Under the pieces are notes generated by a model. That model was not told where the DNA came from, ran no database searches, and worked only from the letters and a program-made list of their open reading frames with translations. Positions 47,101-57,372 of a DNA stretch of 64,000 nucleotides are shown in pieces. The DNA comes from Pseudocercospora fijiensis CIRAD86 (taxonomy: Eukaryota > Ascomycota > Dothideomycetes > Mycosphaerellales > Mycosphaerellaceae). The stretch lies in the NCBI RefSeq assembly GCF_000340215.1, contig NW_006921534.1:5808955-5872954 (forward strand), written 5' to 3'. Both the position numbers and the translations under genes were made by a program. Numbering within the stretch: the stretch's first letter is position 1; each line of letters begins with the position of its first letter.

Positions 47101-50100
47101 CGTATACGCTTAGTATCTAATATTGTCCCTATTTGGATATCGCAGCTTTATAGCATTTGCTACTAACAACGGCACGTCTATAAACGAATCCCTATGCCTG
47201 CTAGACCTCGACCTCTCTAAGGACATTATGCTCGTAGAAGACACTAGAGCTAACCTTTACCGCGCTTAAGACCGCGAAGACATAATTATTAACTCTAGCA
47301 CGACTATATATATAATAAACGACGCTAGACGTATTATTAAGAGTATTCCTTGCTCTACGAGTGTATAGACTAGCAAGGGTCGTCTTATGTCTAAGTCGTA
47401 TACGCTTATTAGCATAAAGGTTGTTAATAACTTCGGCATAGAAGAGATTACACTATTCGGAGCATTATATATGCTAGGCCTTGCTACAAACCTCATTTCT
47501 ACCTATATGCTTAAAGCTAAGGGTTGCTACTATCGCAACGATTATAACTTGCTTTATAAGTACCGTAGCAAGAAGCAGGTTCCTATAGCCTATATTAATA
47601 TAGTGTCTAGCCTACTAACACTTCGCATTGCTAATAGTCTACGATCTAGTACTATGTCTCGCGTATAGCTACTCGCGCGGCCTGCTATTAATATTATTCG
47701 CAAGCTAGCTAACAGTTAACAACGACAGTAACGAGAGCCTATTATCGCCCTTACTATAGTAGCAGACTAAATAGCTCTTACTAATTCTAAAGTGCTATAT
47801 AGTCTTAAAGCTACAAAAGACATATAGCATCGCCGCTTCGGATACCTTTATCCTAGTATAGTTAATTATCTTATTCGAATAGGCTAGATCGAGCTTATCG
47901 GTAGTAAGAAGGAATTCTTAGCGTGCCTCGCATGCCGGAAGGCACTTATAAAGAAGGTCTATAGCCGACTAGTTACGAAACGACTACTATATATCTACGT
48001 AAAGGTATACGTCGACGTCGTATCTGTTACTAACCGCGGCATTAAGGGTGAATACTACTATATACTGTTTACCTGCGTAACATTACTTTATCGTTATATA
48101 TATACTAACCTACGCAAGAACGCGGCTACTTAGTATATAAAGATCTATAGACAGTACGTCTACGTATAGACACAGATTCGTATACCGATCTATGTTATCG
48201 ACAGCGGCGGTAAGTATAGTAGAAACGAGCTTTACGCTCTTTGCGAGAAAGAGGGCATTCGTCTATATATAATAGCACCGCACTCCTTAGAGCAGAACGG
48301 CCGAGCAGAAGTTAGCAATTACATCCTTAATACTAAAATTAGGAAGGTTATAATCTACGCTAACCTACTACGTATATTATAGCTAGAGATAGGCCAAACC
48401 TATGTAATGCTACTTAATATTACACCGAGCTAGACTCTCGGCCGCTTACCTTATAAGATCGTTACTAGAGAGCTAGGGGTGCAGGATCTACTTCTACGAT
48501 ACGACTAGCTTAAAGCAATAGGCTATAGGTGCATTATATATAGCGAAGATGTTCCTCGCGGCGCTAAATTCGATTTACGCGGAGAGTCTAGATAGCTAGT
48601 TAGTTACGAAGGAACGACAACTTACCGTATATAGATAAAACACAAGCACAAGGTAGTCAAATCTAAAGACGTTTAGTTTATCGAAGATAACGGTCCTATT
48701 TTAATGCTACTAGATAGCGAACTAGACAATAAGCTAATGCTTAATTTCGACGAGATCTTTCTATACGCTCTAAACCTTATTACTTCTAGGGGTGCGGCTG
48801 CATTAATATTAACTACGCTACTAGCGCTAGCTACTGCGCTAGAGGTACCGAGAGAGGCATTAACTGCGCCTTTATCTCTAACGCTAGTAGAACCTAGGCA
48901 ACGACCTTAGCGACGTAGCATTACGCAACGTCGATAATCTCTTAACCTAATAAAGGCTTTACATTCTAGTAAAGGCAAAGCTCCTACGTTTATACTAAAA
49001 GCACTTCCGATAGGCTCTAAGATTATAGCTCTAGAGCCCTACGTCGAGAACGACGAAGAAGAGCCCTTACCTAACCTAGCAGAAGAAGTTCTTAATGCTA
49101 TAGAATATAGTAAACTTGCTAATCTATTGCTAGAAGTCTAACTAGCACCTCTTTCTCCTATTATTAAAGAAGAAGAAAATAAGGAATAGCAATCCTATAC
49201 GCCGCCTAGATAGCTACGACAAGAAGATTCTAGGTTACTATCGTAGCTACAAGGGTCTCGAAGACGGTTATTGTTATAGCCTTAACAATAGAGCGACGAT
49301 ACTTTAATACTAGTACCCTTAACTCCGCCTTAACCTAGCAATCCTCGTCTAAACTTGCTCCGATAGTACGACGGGCTTTAGCGAATACTACTATTGCGCT
49401 TTAATCGCTTACCGCTATTACCGTCCTATCTAGCGTTACCGACGGCCTTACACTCGCCGCTAACGTTTAAGCGCTTATCTACTCTATCTCTGCCTACGCC
49501 GTAACCTCTGCCGAGGTAACCTTAATAATAAGATCTAAATTAATAGCGAACAAAGCGACGTACAAAGCAAGAGCTATATAGTATAGAGCCTATAAGGAAG
49601 CAGCCTAATAGGTAAGCTCGTAATAAGACGCGAGATAAGTAGATAGGATATTATAAAGTTAATTTAAATCGCCGCGAGCGCCGCTCGTTCTATTACTTAT
49701 TAAGCAAGAAAGAACGCAAAGAGCTAAAGGACATGCCGTATACTATAATTAGTGCCTTCGTAGCATCCGTTTAAGACTCTAAAGCATAAGACATCCGCAT
49801 ACCTAAGAGTGCTAAAGAGGCGAAGAAGATACTAGAATAGCCTTAATAGTAGGTAGCAATGCAAACTAAAAAGCAAGCGCTTAATAGCAATAAGATATAG
49901 CTTTTAGTAAACAAGACTAACCTTCCGCCGGACGTTAACATTATTAAAGGCCGCTAGGTATTTACTATTAAGCTCGATACTAATAGTAGAATTTCTAGGT
50001 TTAAGGCACGATAGGTTGTCCGAGGTTTCTTACAAATTAAGGGAGTCGATTATAATAAGACGTACTTACTAGTTATAAAGTTATCTACGCTCCGACTTAT

Positions 50101-51420
50101 CTTTACTATAATCGCATACTACGATCTAGAATGCCGCTAGTACGATATTGTTACTACCTTCCTTAACGCACTTATTAACGGTAGGAAGATCTACGTCGAG
50201 ATGCCGTATATGTTTAGCGATAGTATACAAGTATGCCTCCTTCTACGAGCACTTTATAGTCTTAAGCAATTACTATTGCTCTAGTACGAAGAGCTAAAGA
50301 AGTTCCTTACTTAACTCAAGTTTAGTCCTATTCCTAGCGATATCTATATATTTAAATATATCTAGTCTAGATCTATAATCTGCATCTACGTTAATAATAT
50401 ACTTATTATTACATACTCTCTTAAGGCAGTAGAGGCAATTACAACGCTCTTTAAAGATAAGTAGACACTACGAGAACTTAGAGATCTTTACTATTTCCTT
50501 AGAATACGGATTATTCGAGACCGTAATAAGAAGACTATCTACGTCGTTTAAGACGGCTATCTCTCTAAATTGGTATATAAATATTCCCTTATAGGGTATA
50601 AACTACCTACATTACCGATAGACTTACGGAACAAACTCCGTAAGGCACTAGACGGCTATATCGCTAAAAAGGGTCTTAAAGAGAGATATTAAGTCCTAGT
50701 CGGAGAAGTTCTTTAGCTAGTAATAATTACTCGTACTAACTGCACTTTCGAGATTAGCCGTAAATCTCGCTTTCTAGCTAACCTAACAACGGAACACTAT
50801 ATAGCCGTATTCCGTATCCTTAAATACCTTATCGGTACTATAAACCGCGGCATTTAGTTTAATAGTAATAGTAGCAGCATTGCGGATCTGTATAGCTTCG
50901 CCGATACTACGTAGGCTAATAACCTAGATAACCGCCGGTCGATAGGAGGCTACCTATATACAATCGGCAACTCTCCTATCCTATAGAAGAGCGGACTTTA
51001 GCCTCTCGTAATATTGTCTTTAATAGAGGCAGAATATGTTTAGCTAGTATTAGCCGCTCGAGAAGGCATAGTACTAGCAAACCTACTTACTAACCTTAAT
51101 ATCTTTAAGCTAGCCGATAACGACAAGTTAGTGTTTCTAGTTACTATCTATAAAGACAATATCCCTACTATCGACATTACTAAGCGTACTAATAGCATTA
51201 ATAGCCGTACGAGACATATCGATATACAATATTACTTTACTTAAGAACAGATTTAGAACGGCCGCATTATTGTCGACTAGATTAGTACCGACAAACAAAA
51301 AGTAGACGGCCTTATTAAGGCTCTCGATCGCTATAAGTACGAAGCCTTCGTACGCTAACTTAACCTCGTTAACTATATAGTCGCTATTTAGAAACAGATA
51401 GCGTAGTAATATACAATCTA
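47101..51420 (+). pseudogene. Copia pol relic: protease, integrase, reverse transcriptase, RNase H
   Basis: A protease-like segment lies near 47280; an integrase zinc-binding and core region at about 47820-48600 contains RRFGYLYPSIVNYLIR, FLACLACRKAL, YVIDSGGKYSRNELYALCE and IAPHSLEQNGRAE; reverse transcriptase at about 49950-50560 contains TIKLDTNSRISRFKAR, YDIVTTFLNALINGRKIYV and the catalytic remnant CIYVNNILIITYS; RNase H at about 50860-51250 contains LYSFADTT, RRSIGGYLYTIGNSPIL and SLIEAEYV. The region between integrase and reverse transcriptase is a disordered linker. Many stops; inactive. Confidence 0.8.
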
Positions 51421-51730
51421 ATATTAATAGAGTTTCTCGGCCTCTTATTAGCTAACGCTAGAAACACCGCTAATCGCTCGCTCTATATACTTAATTGTTT
51501 AATTGCGTAAGTAAGAGATCTATAGCGTGCGCCTTATTACGACCTACGAGTCCTAGACTAATTGTACTAATACCTAATAAAATAGCTAATAGTATATACA
51601 TTTTATATAGTACGTATACGCGATAAGCGGGAGGCGTTTAAGGAGGTATAGGTAGTAGCCCTTATATAAACAATATGCATTGTTATAGTTGTTGTCGCTT
51701 GTAATAACGCTCGTTTAGGGGGTAACTTAA

Positions 51731-51848
51731 TATATCTAGACTGCTAGCTAGCCGGCCGTGCCAGCCTCAGGCTACGATCACGTGCCCGAGCGTTCTTGGC
51801 ATCGCTACCTCTTCTTCGTAGAACCCGTAGACCTCTAATCTACTAGTG
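51731..51848 (+). repeat. Copia LTR copy 2 (8 bp short at its 3' end)
   Basis: 118 bp. It starts TATATCTAGACTGC and stops after CTACTAGTG; the last eight bases TTCTTACA of the full LTR are missing and copy 3 follows at once. Confidence 0.9.
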
Positions 51849-51974
51849 TGTATCTAGACTGCCAGCCGGCCGGCCGTGCCAGCCTTAGGCTACGATCACG
51901 TGCCCGAGCGTTCTTAGCATCGCTACCTCTTCTTCGTAGAACCCGTAGACCTCTAATCTACTAGTGTTCTTACA
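51849..51974 (+). repeat. Copia LTR copy 3 (full length)
   Basis: 126 bp with TG..CA ends; differs from copy 1 by a few C-to-T or G-to-A changes (for example CCTTAGGC, CTTAGCATC). Confidence 0.92.
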
Positions 51975-52027
51975 TTGAGTTGAACAGCTCACTAATATGC
52001 ATAGATCTGATCAATGACTAGCCATTC

Positions 52028-52579
52028 ATGAGCAGCTGGGAGGCGGTTGCCGGCAATCTCTACACCGTGTTCCTCAACGGCGGGCCTCAGACGTTGGTAT
52101 GGGGCTTCCTCCTCGTCTGGCCGGGTGCAATATCACAGGCAGCCTCGATGGCTGAGATGGCCTCCGTACAGCCTATTGCTGGAGCAATGTATCACTGGAC
52201 TTACGCACTACCGCCGAGCAGTATCACGCGCTTTGCGACCTGGCTCCAAGCATGGATCACTTGGGCTGGCTGGATCGGTATGTCTGTCGGAATAGGGACT
52301 GTGACTGCTTCCTGGATCATCAATCTTGCACAGCTGCACTATGCGAACTATGAAGCGAAGCTATGGCATACCACTCTCATCATCGGGGCAATGCGATTGA
52401 TGACAACCCCTATTAATTTATCCAGATTCGGCAAGCTTGTGCCATGCATCGAGACCGTCGCGGGCTGCTTTCACGTCATGTTCTGGGTCGTGTTCTGCGT
52501 GGTCCTACTTGCGACAGCCCCAAAGCACGATGCGAACTTCGTCTTTTTCAGTCGCGTGTCTACACCGCTTATGTCATGA
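52028..52579 (+). pseudogene. Truncated amino-acid/GABA-type permease (APC superfamily)
   Basis: A 183-codon frame that starts inside the first membrane segment (MSSWEAVAGNLYTVFLNGGP). The blocks SWEAVA, NGGPQTLVWGFLLVW, SMAEMASVQPIAGAMYHWTY and RFATWLQAWITWAGWIGM are the N-terminal transport core of fungal GABA/choline-type APC permeases; then come ETVAGCFHVMFWVVFCVVLL and PKHDANFVFF. The family has about 500-540 residues and 12 helices; here the cytosolic N-terminus and roughly the last six helices are missing. A TAG directly upstream (ATGACTAG before CCATTC) would suit a 3' splice site, so an upstream exon may once have existed. The third Copia LTR ends 53 bp upstream. Most likely a dead remnant. 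Confidence 0.72.
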
Positions 52580-53140
52580 TACGTTCATAGGCCTATGATC
52601 TATCCCGGGCCCTGTCCTCAGCTTAACAGCACTAAAGCCGCTCTGTTCGCCCGAAACCCTTATCATGGAAGAATGCAGTGCAACGACTGGTACACATCCC
52701 CGGTGTCGCACAGCGTTGCTGCGGACGCATACCCTGACTTCCGCCGGCTATGCACTGTGTCTTCTAGCGTTCTGCTTCAAGCTGCGGCACAGCCTGGCCT
52801 TGGATCACTCCCAGCTAGATGGCATTCCCGACGACGGGTCTGAGCCCCGAGACGTGATCCGCAACCACGAGACAGGATCCCGGATGCAGAGCCTCGTGCA
52901 GTGCCACCAGGGAGCATCGGATGTAAGCGCGCTGCGCCTGTTGCGCGTGCGTAGTGATGAAACATCCTTGCGATATTGGAAGGACACAGAATTACCATTC
53001 ACGTCTGGAAAGACGACAACCCATGGCAGAGGCCGCCTTTGTGTTGCAGCTTTGAGGCCCTCTGATCTTCACTTTAACAGGACCTGCACATGACAGGACA
53101 ATGACTCGCTCCCTAAGTCATCGATATACTATAAGTAGCC
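52580..53140. other. Sequence downstream of the permease remnant, unassigned
   Basis: Normal composition. Overlapping short frames exist, one with a hydrophobic run (SAGYALCLLAFCFKLRHSL near 52740), but none can be tied to the missing permease C-terminus. Confidence 0.35.
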
Positions 53141-53431
53141 ATGGACCTAACGCCCTTAGACATGCTCGCGCCAATAGCAGCACCTCAACGAATCCTGTCT
53201 ACCGCCATGGCACCGCAAAAGGAAGATGATAGAGGGAGCAATGACGACCAAGAAAATGTCACTACCCATGACGAGTGAGTCTCTTCATCCCATCGCCAAG
53301 CTTCTTCTTCGCCGCTGAGTATGAGCAGCCTCTTTTCGCAGATGGGCAGTCAGTTCAACGACCCAGGCGACCGAGAGCACGACTACCCCAACGAGGTCAA
53401 GCTTGCCGAGGAAGATATCCCAAAGCAATGA
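53141..53431 (+). CDS. Possible small spliced gene, 78 residues, unrecognised
   Basis: Exon 53141-53274 begins with ATG (MDLTPLDMLAPIAAPQR) and ends at a GTGAGT donor; joining to 53329-53431 at the acceptor TGAGCAG gives an open frame through DLFSQMGSQFNDPGDREHDY to ...EEDIPKQ stop. The second half is acidic, protein-like and hydrophilic. The intron would be 54 bp, a usual length here. Without splicing the first frame stops at the donor. No domain, signal peptide or membrane segment. It could also be the last exons of a larger decayed gene. Confidence 0.38.
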
Positions 53432-53663
53432 CTTGGAAACGTTGGTTCGGAGCTTTGGCTGGTGGGACTGTACAGCGGAGTGCAGAAGATAGAGTAGACT
53501 GCGGATCAAGCAAGCAGCTTTCACGTACATCGCATTGGCAATAAAGGGTCGCTTGCACCACGGTTCGAGTCAAGCTCTTCAAAAAAAAATCTCATAAGAT
53601 GCTAGTAAACGCCAAACGATGTCAATGCCATTCATTTGAGAAACTATCCACTAGACAAAAGAA

Positions 53664-54405
53664 TCACTGATTCCCTCTCTCCGCATCCTCCTCCGCGTTC
53701 TTAGGCACAGAAACCATAAGCGGCACACTATTCGCATTCAATCTCCGAAAAGCCTAGAAAAGAAAAATCGTCAGCAAATAATCACCATCCCCGAAAAAAA
53801 CAAAACGTTCAAATCAAACCACAAGAAGAAAAGACACGACAGTCTCTCACCCATCCAAGGAGTAGTATACCCCCCCCCCCCCCCAAACTCCAAATCCACC
53901 AACCCCAACCCTCTGCATACTTCACCCACCAAAAAGGACTCAAAAGCTGGCACACAGAACTTACATTCACAATCCCACTCTCGGGCAACTTCCCATCCCA
54001 TTTATCCTGCACTTTAGATATCTTCTCCCCCTCCGTGAAAATCAAAACCTTACTCTCAACAACCTGCTCCTTCCCAATCCCCTTCACAACATATCTCGTC
54101 TTCAGATCCATCTCGATCGGGTTACCCGAGGAAGTGACTTCATGATGCAGACGCTCGATTTCTGAGAACGCGGTTTGGAGACCGTACCATTGGGGTTCGA
54201 ATTGTTTTCGACCTGTTGCGACGGTGAGCGGGTCTTCGAAGGTGGCATCGTCGGTCCAGAGTTGGAGTTTTGCGAGGCTGGGGCGGCCGGCGAAGAGGTC
54301 GAGGATGGAGGAGACGAGGGTTTTTTGGGTGGGGGTTAGGGTGACTCCTGAGCTGGTTTTTATGTTTGTGTTTTCGAGCTTGAGGTCGCCGGAGGAGGTG
54401 GACAT
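53664..54405 (-). CDS. NTF2-like / SnoaL-type protein of unknown function
   Basis: Exon 1 54405-53965 and exon 2 53753-53664 around a 211-bp intron (GTAAGT..TTCTAG), 176 residues. The core reads LVSSILDLFAGRPSLAKLQLW, then DDATFEDPLTVATGRKQFEPQWYGLQTAF and MDLKTRYVVKGIGKEQVVESKVLIF, the helix-plus-sheet pattern of NTF2-like small proteins; the last exon supplies AFRRLNANSVPLMVSVPKN. The frame is open upstream to another ATG at 54543, which would add 46 residues rich in Arg/Ser/Thr that could serve as a mitochondrial leader; 54405 was preferred because its context (CCAACATGTCC) is much better. The intron contains a run of 15 C residues (53870-53884). Ligand or catalytic role is unknown. Confidence 0.72.
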
Positions 54406-55330
54406 GTTGGTTTTTTGTGTGGTGTTTGGGGAGAAGGTTAATCTGGTGGGATTGAGGTGGTAGCTGGAGATGGGGTTTACTCTGGCAGTGTTGAGTTCGA
54501 CTGTGTGCAGAGATCGACTGAGCTGGGGAGCAAAAGGTCTCATGAAGACAGCTTAGGAGTGTAAATCGATGTTGGACGGGTCGGTCGACTCGTCAAAGGC
54601 ACCAGTGGTGTGTCGTTTGATGCAGAGCCTGTTGATTGGACTATGATAAGTGGACAACAGTAGGCGGAGCGTGGTAGAAGAGAAAGATGGATTGCAATGC
54701 CCAAGGACAATAGATGTGTTCAAAAGTCGATTGCACGACATGACGTACATCCATCATCATGAGCTCAAGCTGACGCGAGAGCCACGCGACAAAGGAGGGT
54801 CCAAGGGTCCAGATCTCAAAATACCGAGATCTAGTCTCAGATCATATCGAGCCAACAGCAACGAAGACCTACAATATGACTTTTGTTGTCGACTGCCTAA
54901 CTCTTCGTCCAATGACAATGTGTACCCATTGTCGGAGATGGCAGAAAGCGGAGTTGAACTTCGAGACTGCTCATTCACCTGGCTTCTTCCCTACGCAATC
55001 CATCGAAGACTGCAAGCTGTTGGCCTCTACACGAGAAGCTATAGGACGAAGCAATTCGGCGTCGATGTCGAGAAGTCTGTGCCTAGCAGCAGCTTGCCGA
55101 ATTGCTATGTGTGTGTGCAATCCATAGCCGAGCACTTGAGTTGACCATTGCATCTCGTTCTCCAAGCCATTGCTCGCCCTCATGTTTGCAGCGTGTGTGA
55201 CTCCTGGTACCAAAGTCTGCACAGGCACCACTCTGGTAAAGCCTTGCATTGATCTCCTCAAGCTGGCCTACTCTCGAGCATCGCATGTGAATTCGAAGGA
55301 CAATCCAGCGACCTTCTCCAGAGCTCCCTC
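54406..55330. other. Intergenic region between two minus-strand genes
   Basis: Contains overlapping ORFs on both strands (for example a 164-codon frame at 54650-55144) without motifs or conserved-looking sequence. Regarded as non-coding apart from promoter and terminator sequence. Confidence 0.4.
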
Positions 55331-55861
55331 TCAAGAAGCGCCTTCCTTCAAATGTCCAGCAGTAGCCACAGCCAAAATATCCTCCTCCATCCCAGCCACG
55401 GCTACAACCTCAATCCCAGCATCTCGAAGCTTCCTCTTACCCTCATTAAGCCCCACAAACGTCTCCGGCTCACTCACCCCACACACCACAAATCGTATCG
55501 CAGGCGTACCGTCCCGCCTCTTCAGCGCCAGAATCCTATCCACACACGGGAGATTGCCCACAGAGCGCTGATTGCAGGGCTCCATCGTGGTGTAGAGAAT
55601 GGTATCTTCTGGCAAATTCCGTCCCAAGTCGGTGTCTTCACAGCCATACTTTTCTCCCAGCTTGATGAAACAGCTCTGTTCGGCGTGCGTGTTGCCTTTG
55701 CATTCGAGCGTGTAGCCTGTGATTAATGGCTCTCGGCTTTGAGAGGGTGCTAGAAGTAGGGCGCCTACGCAGAAGTTGGTGGGTTTGGGCGGCGATCTAC
55801 GCGCTTCGTTTAATGCGAGGCGGAGGTAATGGAGATGGTTGATGGAGTCGGGAGCAGACAT
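55331..55861 (-). CDS. CMP/dCMP-type deaminase-fold protein (RibD/Rib2-like)
   Basis: Single exon, 176 codons. The zinc-binding deaminase motifs are complete: HAEQSCFIKLG (His plus catalytic Glu, around residue 59) and TTMEPCNQRSVGNLPCVDRIL (two zinc Cys, around residues 92-108). The N-terminal block LALNEARRSPPKPTNFCVGALLL is characteristic of pyrimidine deaminases of the riboflavin-pathway group, such as the deaminase part of yeast Rib2. The family removes an amino group from a pyrimidine-type substrate; whether this one acts in riboflavin synthesis, nucleotide salvage or base modification is not determined. It is divergently arranged with the carrier gene, sharing a 350-bp upstream region. 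Confidence 0.85.
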   Translation of the reverse strand: MSAPDSINHLHYLRLALNEARRSPPKPTNFCVGALLLAPSQSREPLITGYTLECKGNTHAEQSCFIKLGEKYGCEDTDLGRNLPEDTILYTTMEPCNQRSVGNLPCVDRILALKRRDGTPAIRFVVCGVSEPETFVGLNEGKRKLRDAGIEVVAVAGMEEDILAVATAGHLKEGAS

Positions 55862-56210
55862 GGCAGGTAGGAAGAGTTGGGATGTTTCGCTCCAGGGTTC
55901 GATTGGTGATTCGAGCCGGGGTGGCTCTTGTTCTCAGCACATATCGAGCTCGGGTTGTGGCTGTACAGCAGTATATCCTCGAGAGGTCCACGGCGGCCCT
56001 TGTGAGAACCTCGACAATGTCGTCTTCGTGGTCACTGAATGTTATTATAGTACCCTCAGAATTCGCGATCTCACCCGAGTTTCGTCCTCGCAGCCGACGT
56101 CGATCTCCCGAGGTTGAGACCGACGTCAGCTGTTTTTATAGAGAGCATTATTCCCTGCATATCACATGCGGCAATTTTCTAAACGCGTCTCCTGATGAGA
56201 TCGAGACACG
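55862..56210. promoter_or_regulatory. Divergent promoter region between deaminase and carrier genes
   Basis: 349 bp between two start codons facing away from each other (55861 minus, 56211 plus). No defined factor sites were recognised. Confidence 0.5.
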
Positions 56211-57212
56211 ATGAAAGATGTGAGTTGTCAAATGGGAGCAGATGAAGGGGAGAAGACTGACCAAATCTAGGATGGACCGAATACTCCAGCGATAGTATCT
56301 CTGCTAGCCGGCGGCATAGCAGGAGCAGTCGAAGGTGCCGCAACAGTACGATAAGCAACACTTTGAGTACGCGAAAAAAAGAACCTATTCTTGTTACTAA
56401 TACCATTCCAGTACCCATTCGAATTCGCAAAAACACGCGTCCAACTCCGCGAACAAAAAGGCCAACCGACACCCAGAAACCCGTTCAAAGTCGTCTACAA
56501 CGTCTACGCAAAAGAAGGCATCCGCGCCTTATACAAAGGCTGTCTCCCGCTGGTAATCGGCAGCGTAGGAAAAGATGGAATCCGCTTCCTCTCCTTCGAC
56601 ACAATAAAAACAACCTTCAAAGACCCCGAAACCGGAACCCTCTCACCTCTCCGCAACATGCTTTCCGGCATGGCGTCGGGAGTCGTCGCGTCCGCGACAG
56701 CAGTGACTCCGACCGAAAGGATAAAAACCGCATTAATCGACGACGCGCGAAACGAGAAACGTTATGTGAATGCGAGACATTGTATTAAAACCATCCTCTC
56801 CGAAAACGGAGTGTTAGGCCTGTATCGCGGTTTCGCTGGTACGACGCTGAAACAAGCCGGCGCCACAGCTTTCCGTATGGGGACGTACAACGTCCTCAAA
56901 GATTATGAGAAGGTGCGAAACATTCCGCAGACTACGGCGACGAATTTCGCGAATGGGAGTGTGGCGGGGATTGTGACGACGCTGGCGACGCAGCCTTTTG
57001 ATACGATTAAGACGAGATCGCAGTCGGCGAAAGGCGCGAGTACGGTTGAGGCTTTTAGTAGTATTGTGGCGGATTTTGGGGTTAAGGGGTTTTGGAAGGG
57101 GACCACGATGAGGCTGGGACGGACGGTTTTCAGTGGGGGGATTTTGTTCACGACTTATGAGTGGGTGGCGGCTTTGTTGAATCCGATATTCATGTCAAAG
57201 GAAGTTGTGTGA
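56211..57212 (+). CDS. CTP1: Mitochondrial tricarboxylate (citrate) carrier, CTP1 type
   Basis: Three exons: 56211-56219 (ATGAAAGAT), 56271-56345 and 56412-57212, with introns of 51 and 66 bp; the 9-nt first exon gives MKD. Total 294 residues, the usual size for this carrier. All three mitochondrial-carrier repeats are present, with signature motifs YPFEFAKTRVQ, TPTERIKTALIDD and QPFDTIKTRSQ; GIRALYKGCLPLVIG, GVLGLYRGFAGTTLKQA and GVKGFWKGTTMRLGR are the matching second halves. FEFAK in repeat one and ERIKTALIDD in repeat two are typical of citrate carriers. The protein lies in the inner mitochondrial membrane and exchanges citrate for malate or other tricarboxylates, supplying cytosolic acetyl-CoA. 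Confidence 0.9.
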
Positions 57213-57372
57213 AGGGATGGATGATGGTCGGTTGGAAGAGCTTTGCGAGTGGAGGTTTTGTTACAGATGTGCAGGTTGGATAGATGGCATGACTCGGATG
57301 TCAAAAGACGCGAGAAGAGATATTCGAGAAATTGTGTCGTTTGTTTGAACTTGCTAATCATCACATCATCCT

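Larger units (their letters stand above)
45772..51974 (+). mobile_element. Ty1/Copia LTR retrotransposon with three LTR copies, RIP-inactivated
   Basis: A full 126-bp LTR at 45772-45897, a 5.8-kb interior with plus-strand gag and pol relics in Copia order (integrase before reverse transcriptase), an LTR lacking its last 8 bp at 51731-51848, and a further full LTR at 51849-51974 directly abutting it. The interior is strongly RIP-altered, the LTRs hardly at all. TTGA flanks the whole block on both sides. After the first LTR, TAGTTATAAGCT could be a RIP-altered primer site; GGGGGTAACTTAA precedes the second LTR. Confidence 0.88.

Noticed and set aside
48704..48910. 68-codon ORF
   Set aside because: It lies in the linker of the Copia pol relic between integrase and reverse transcriptase.
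52665..53093. 142-codon ORF with a hydrophobic run that might continue the permease
   Set aside because: Sequence does not match the expected later helices of APC permeases, so no joining was made.
54650..55144. 164-codon plus-strand ORF
   Set aside because: No motif, overlaps equally long frames on the other strand, composition not protein-like.
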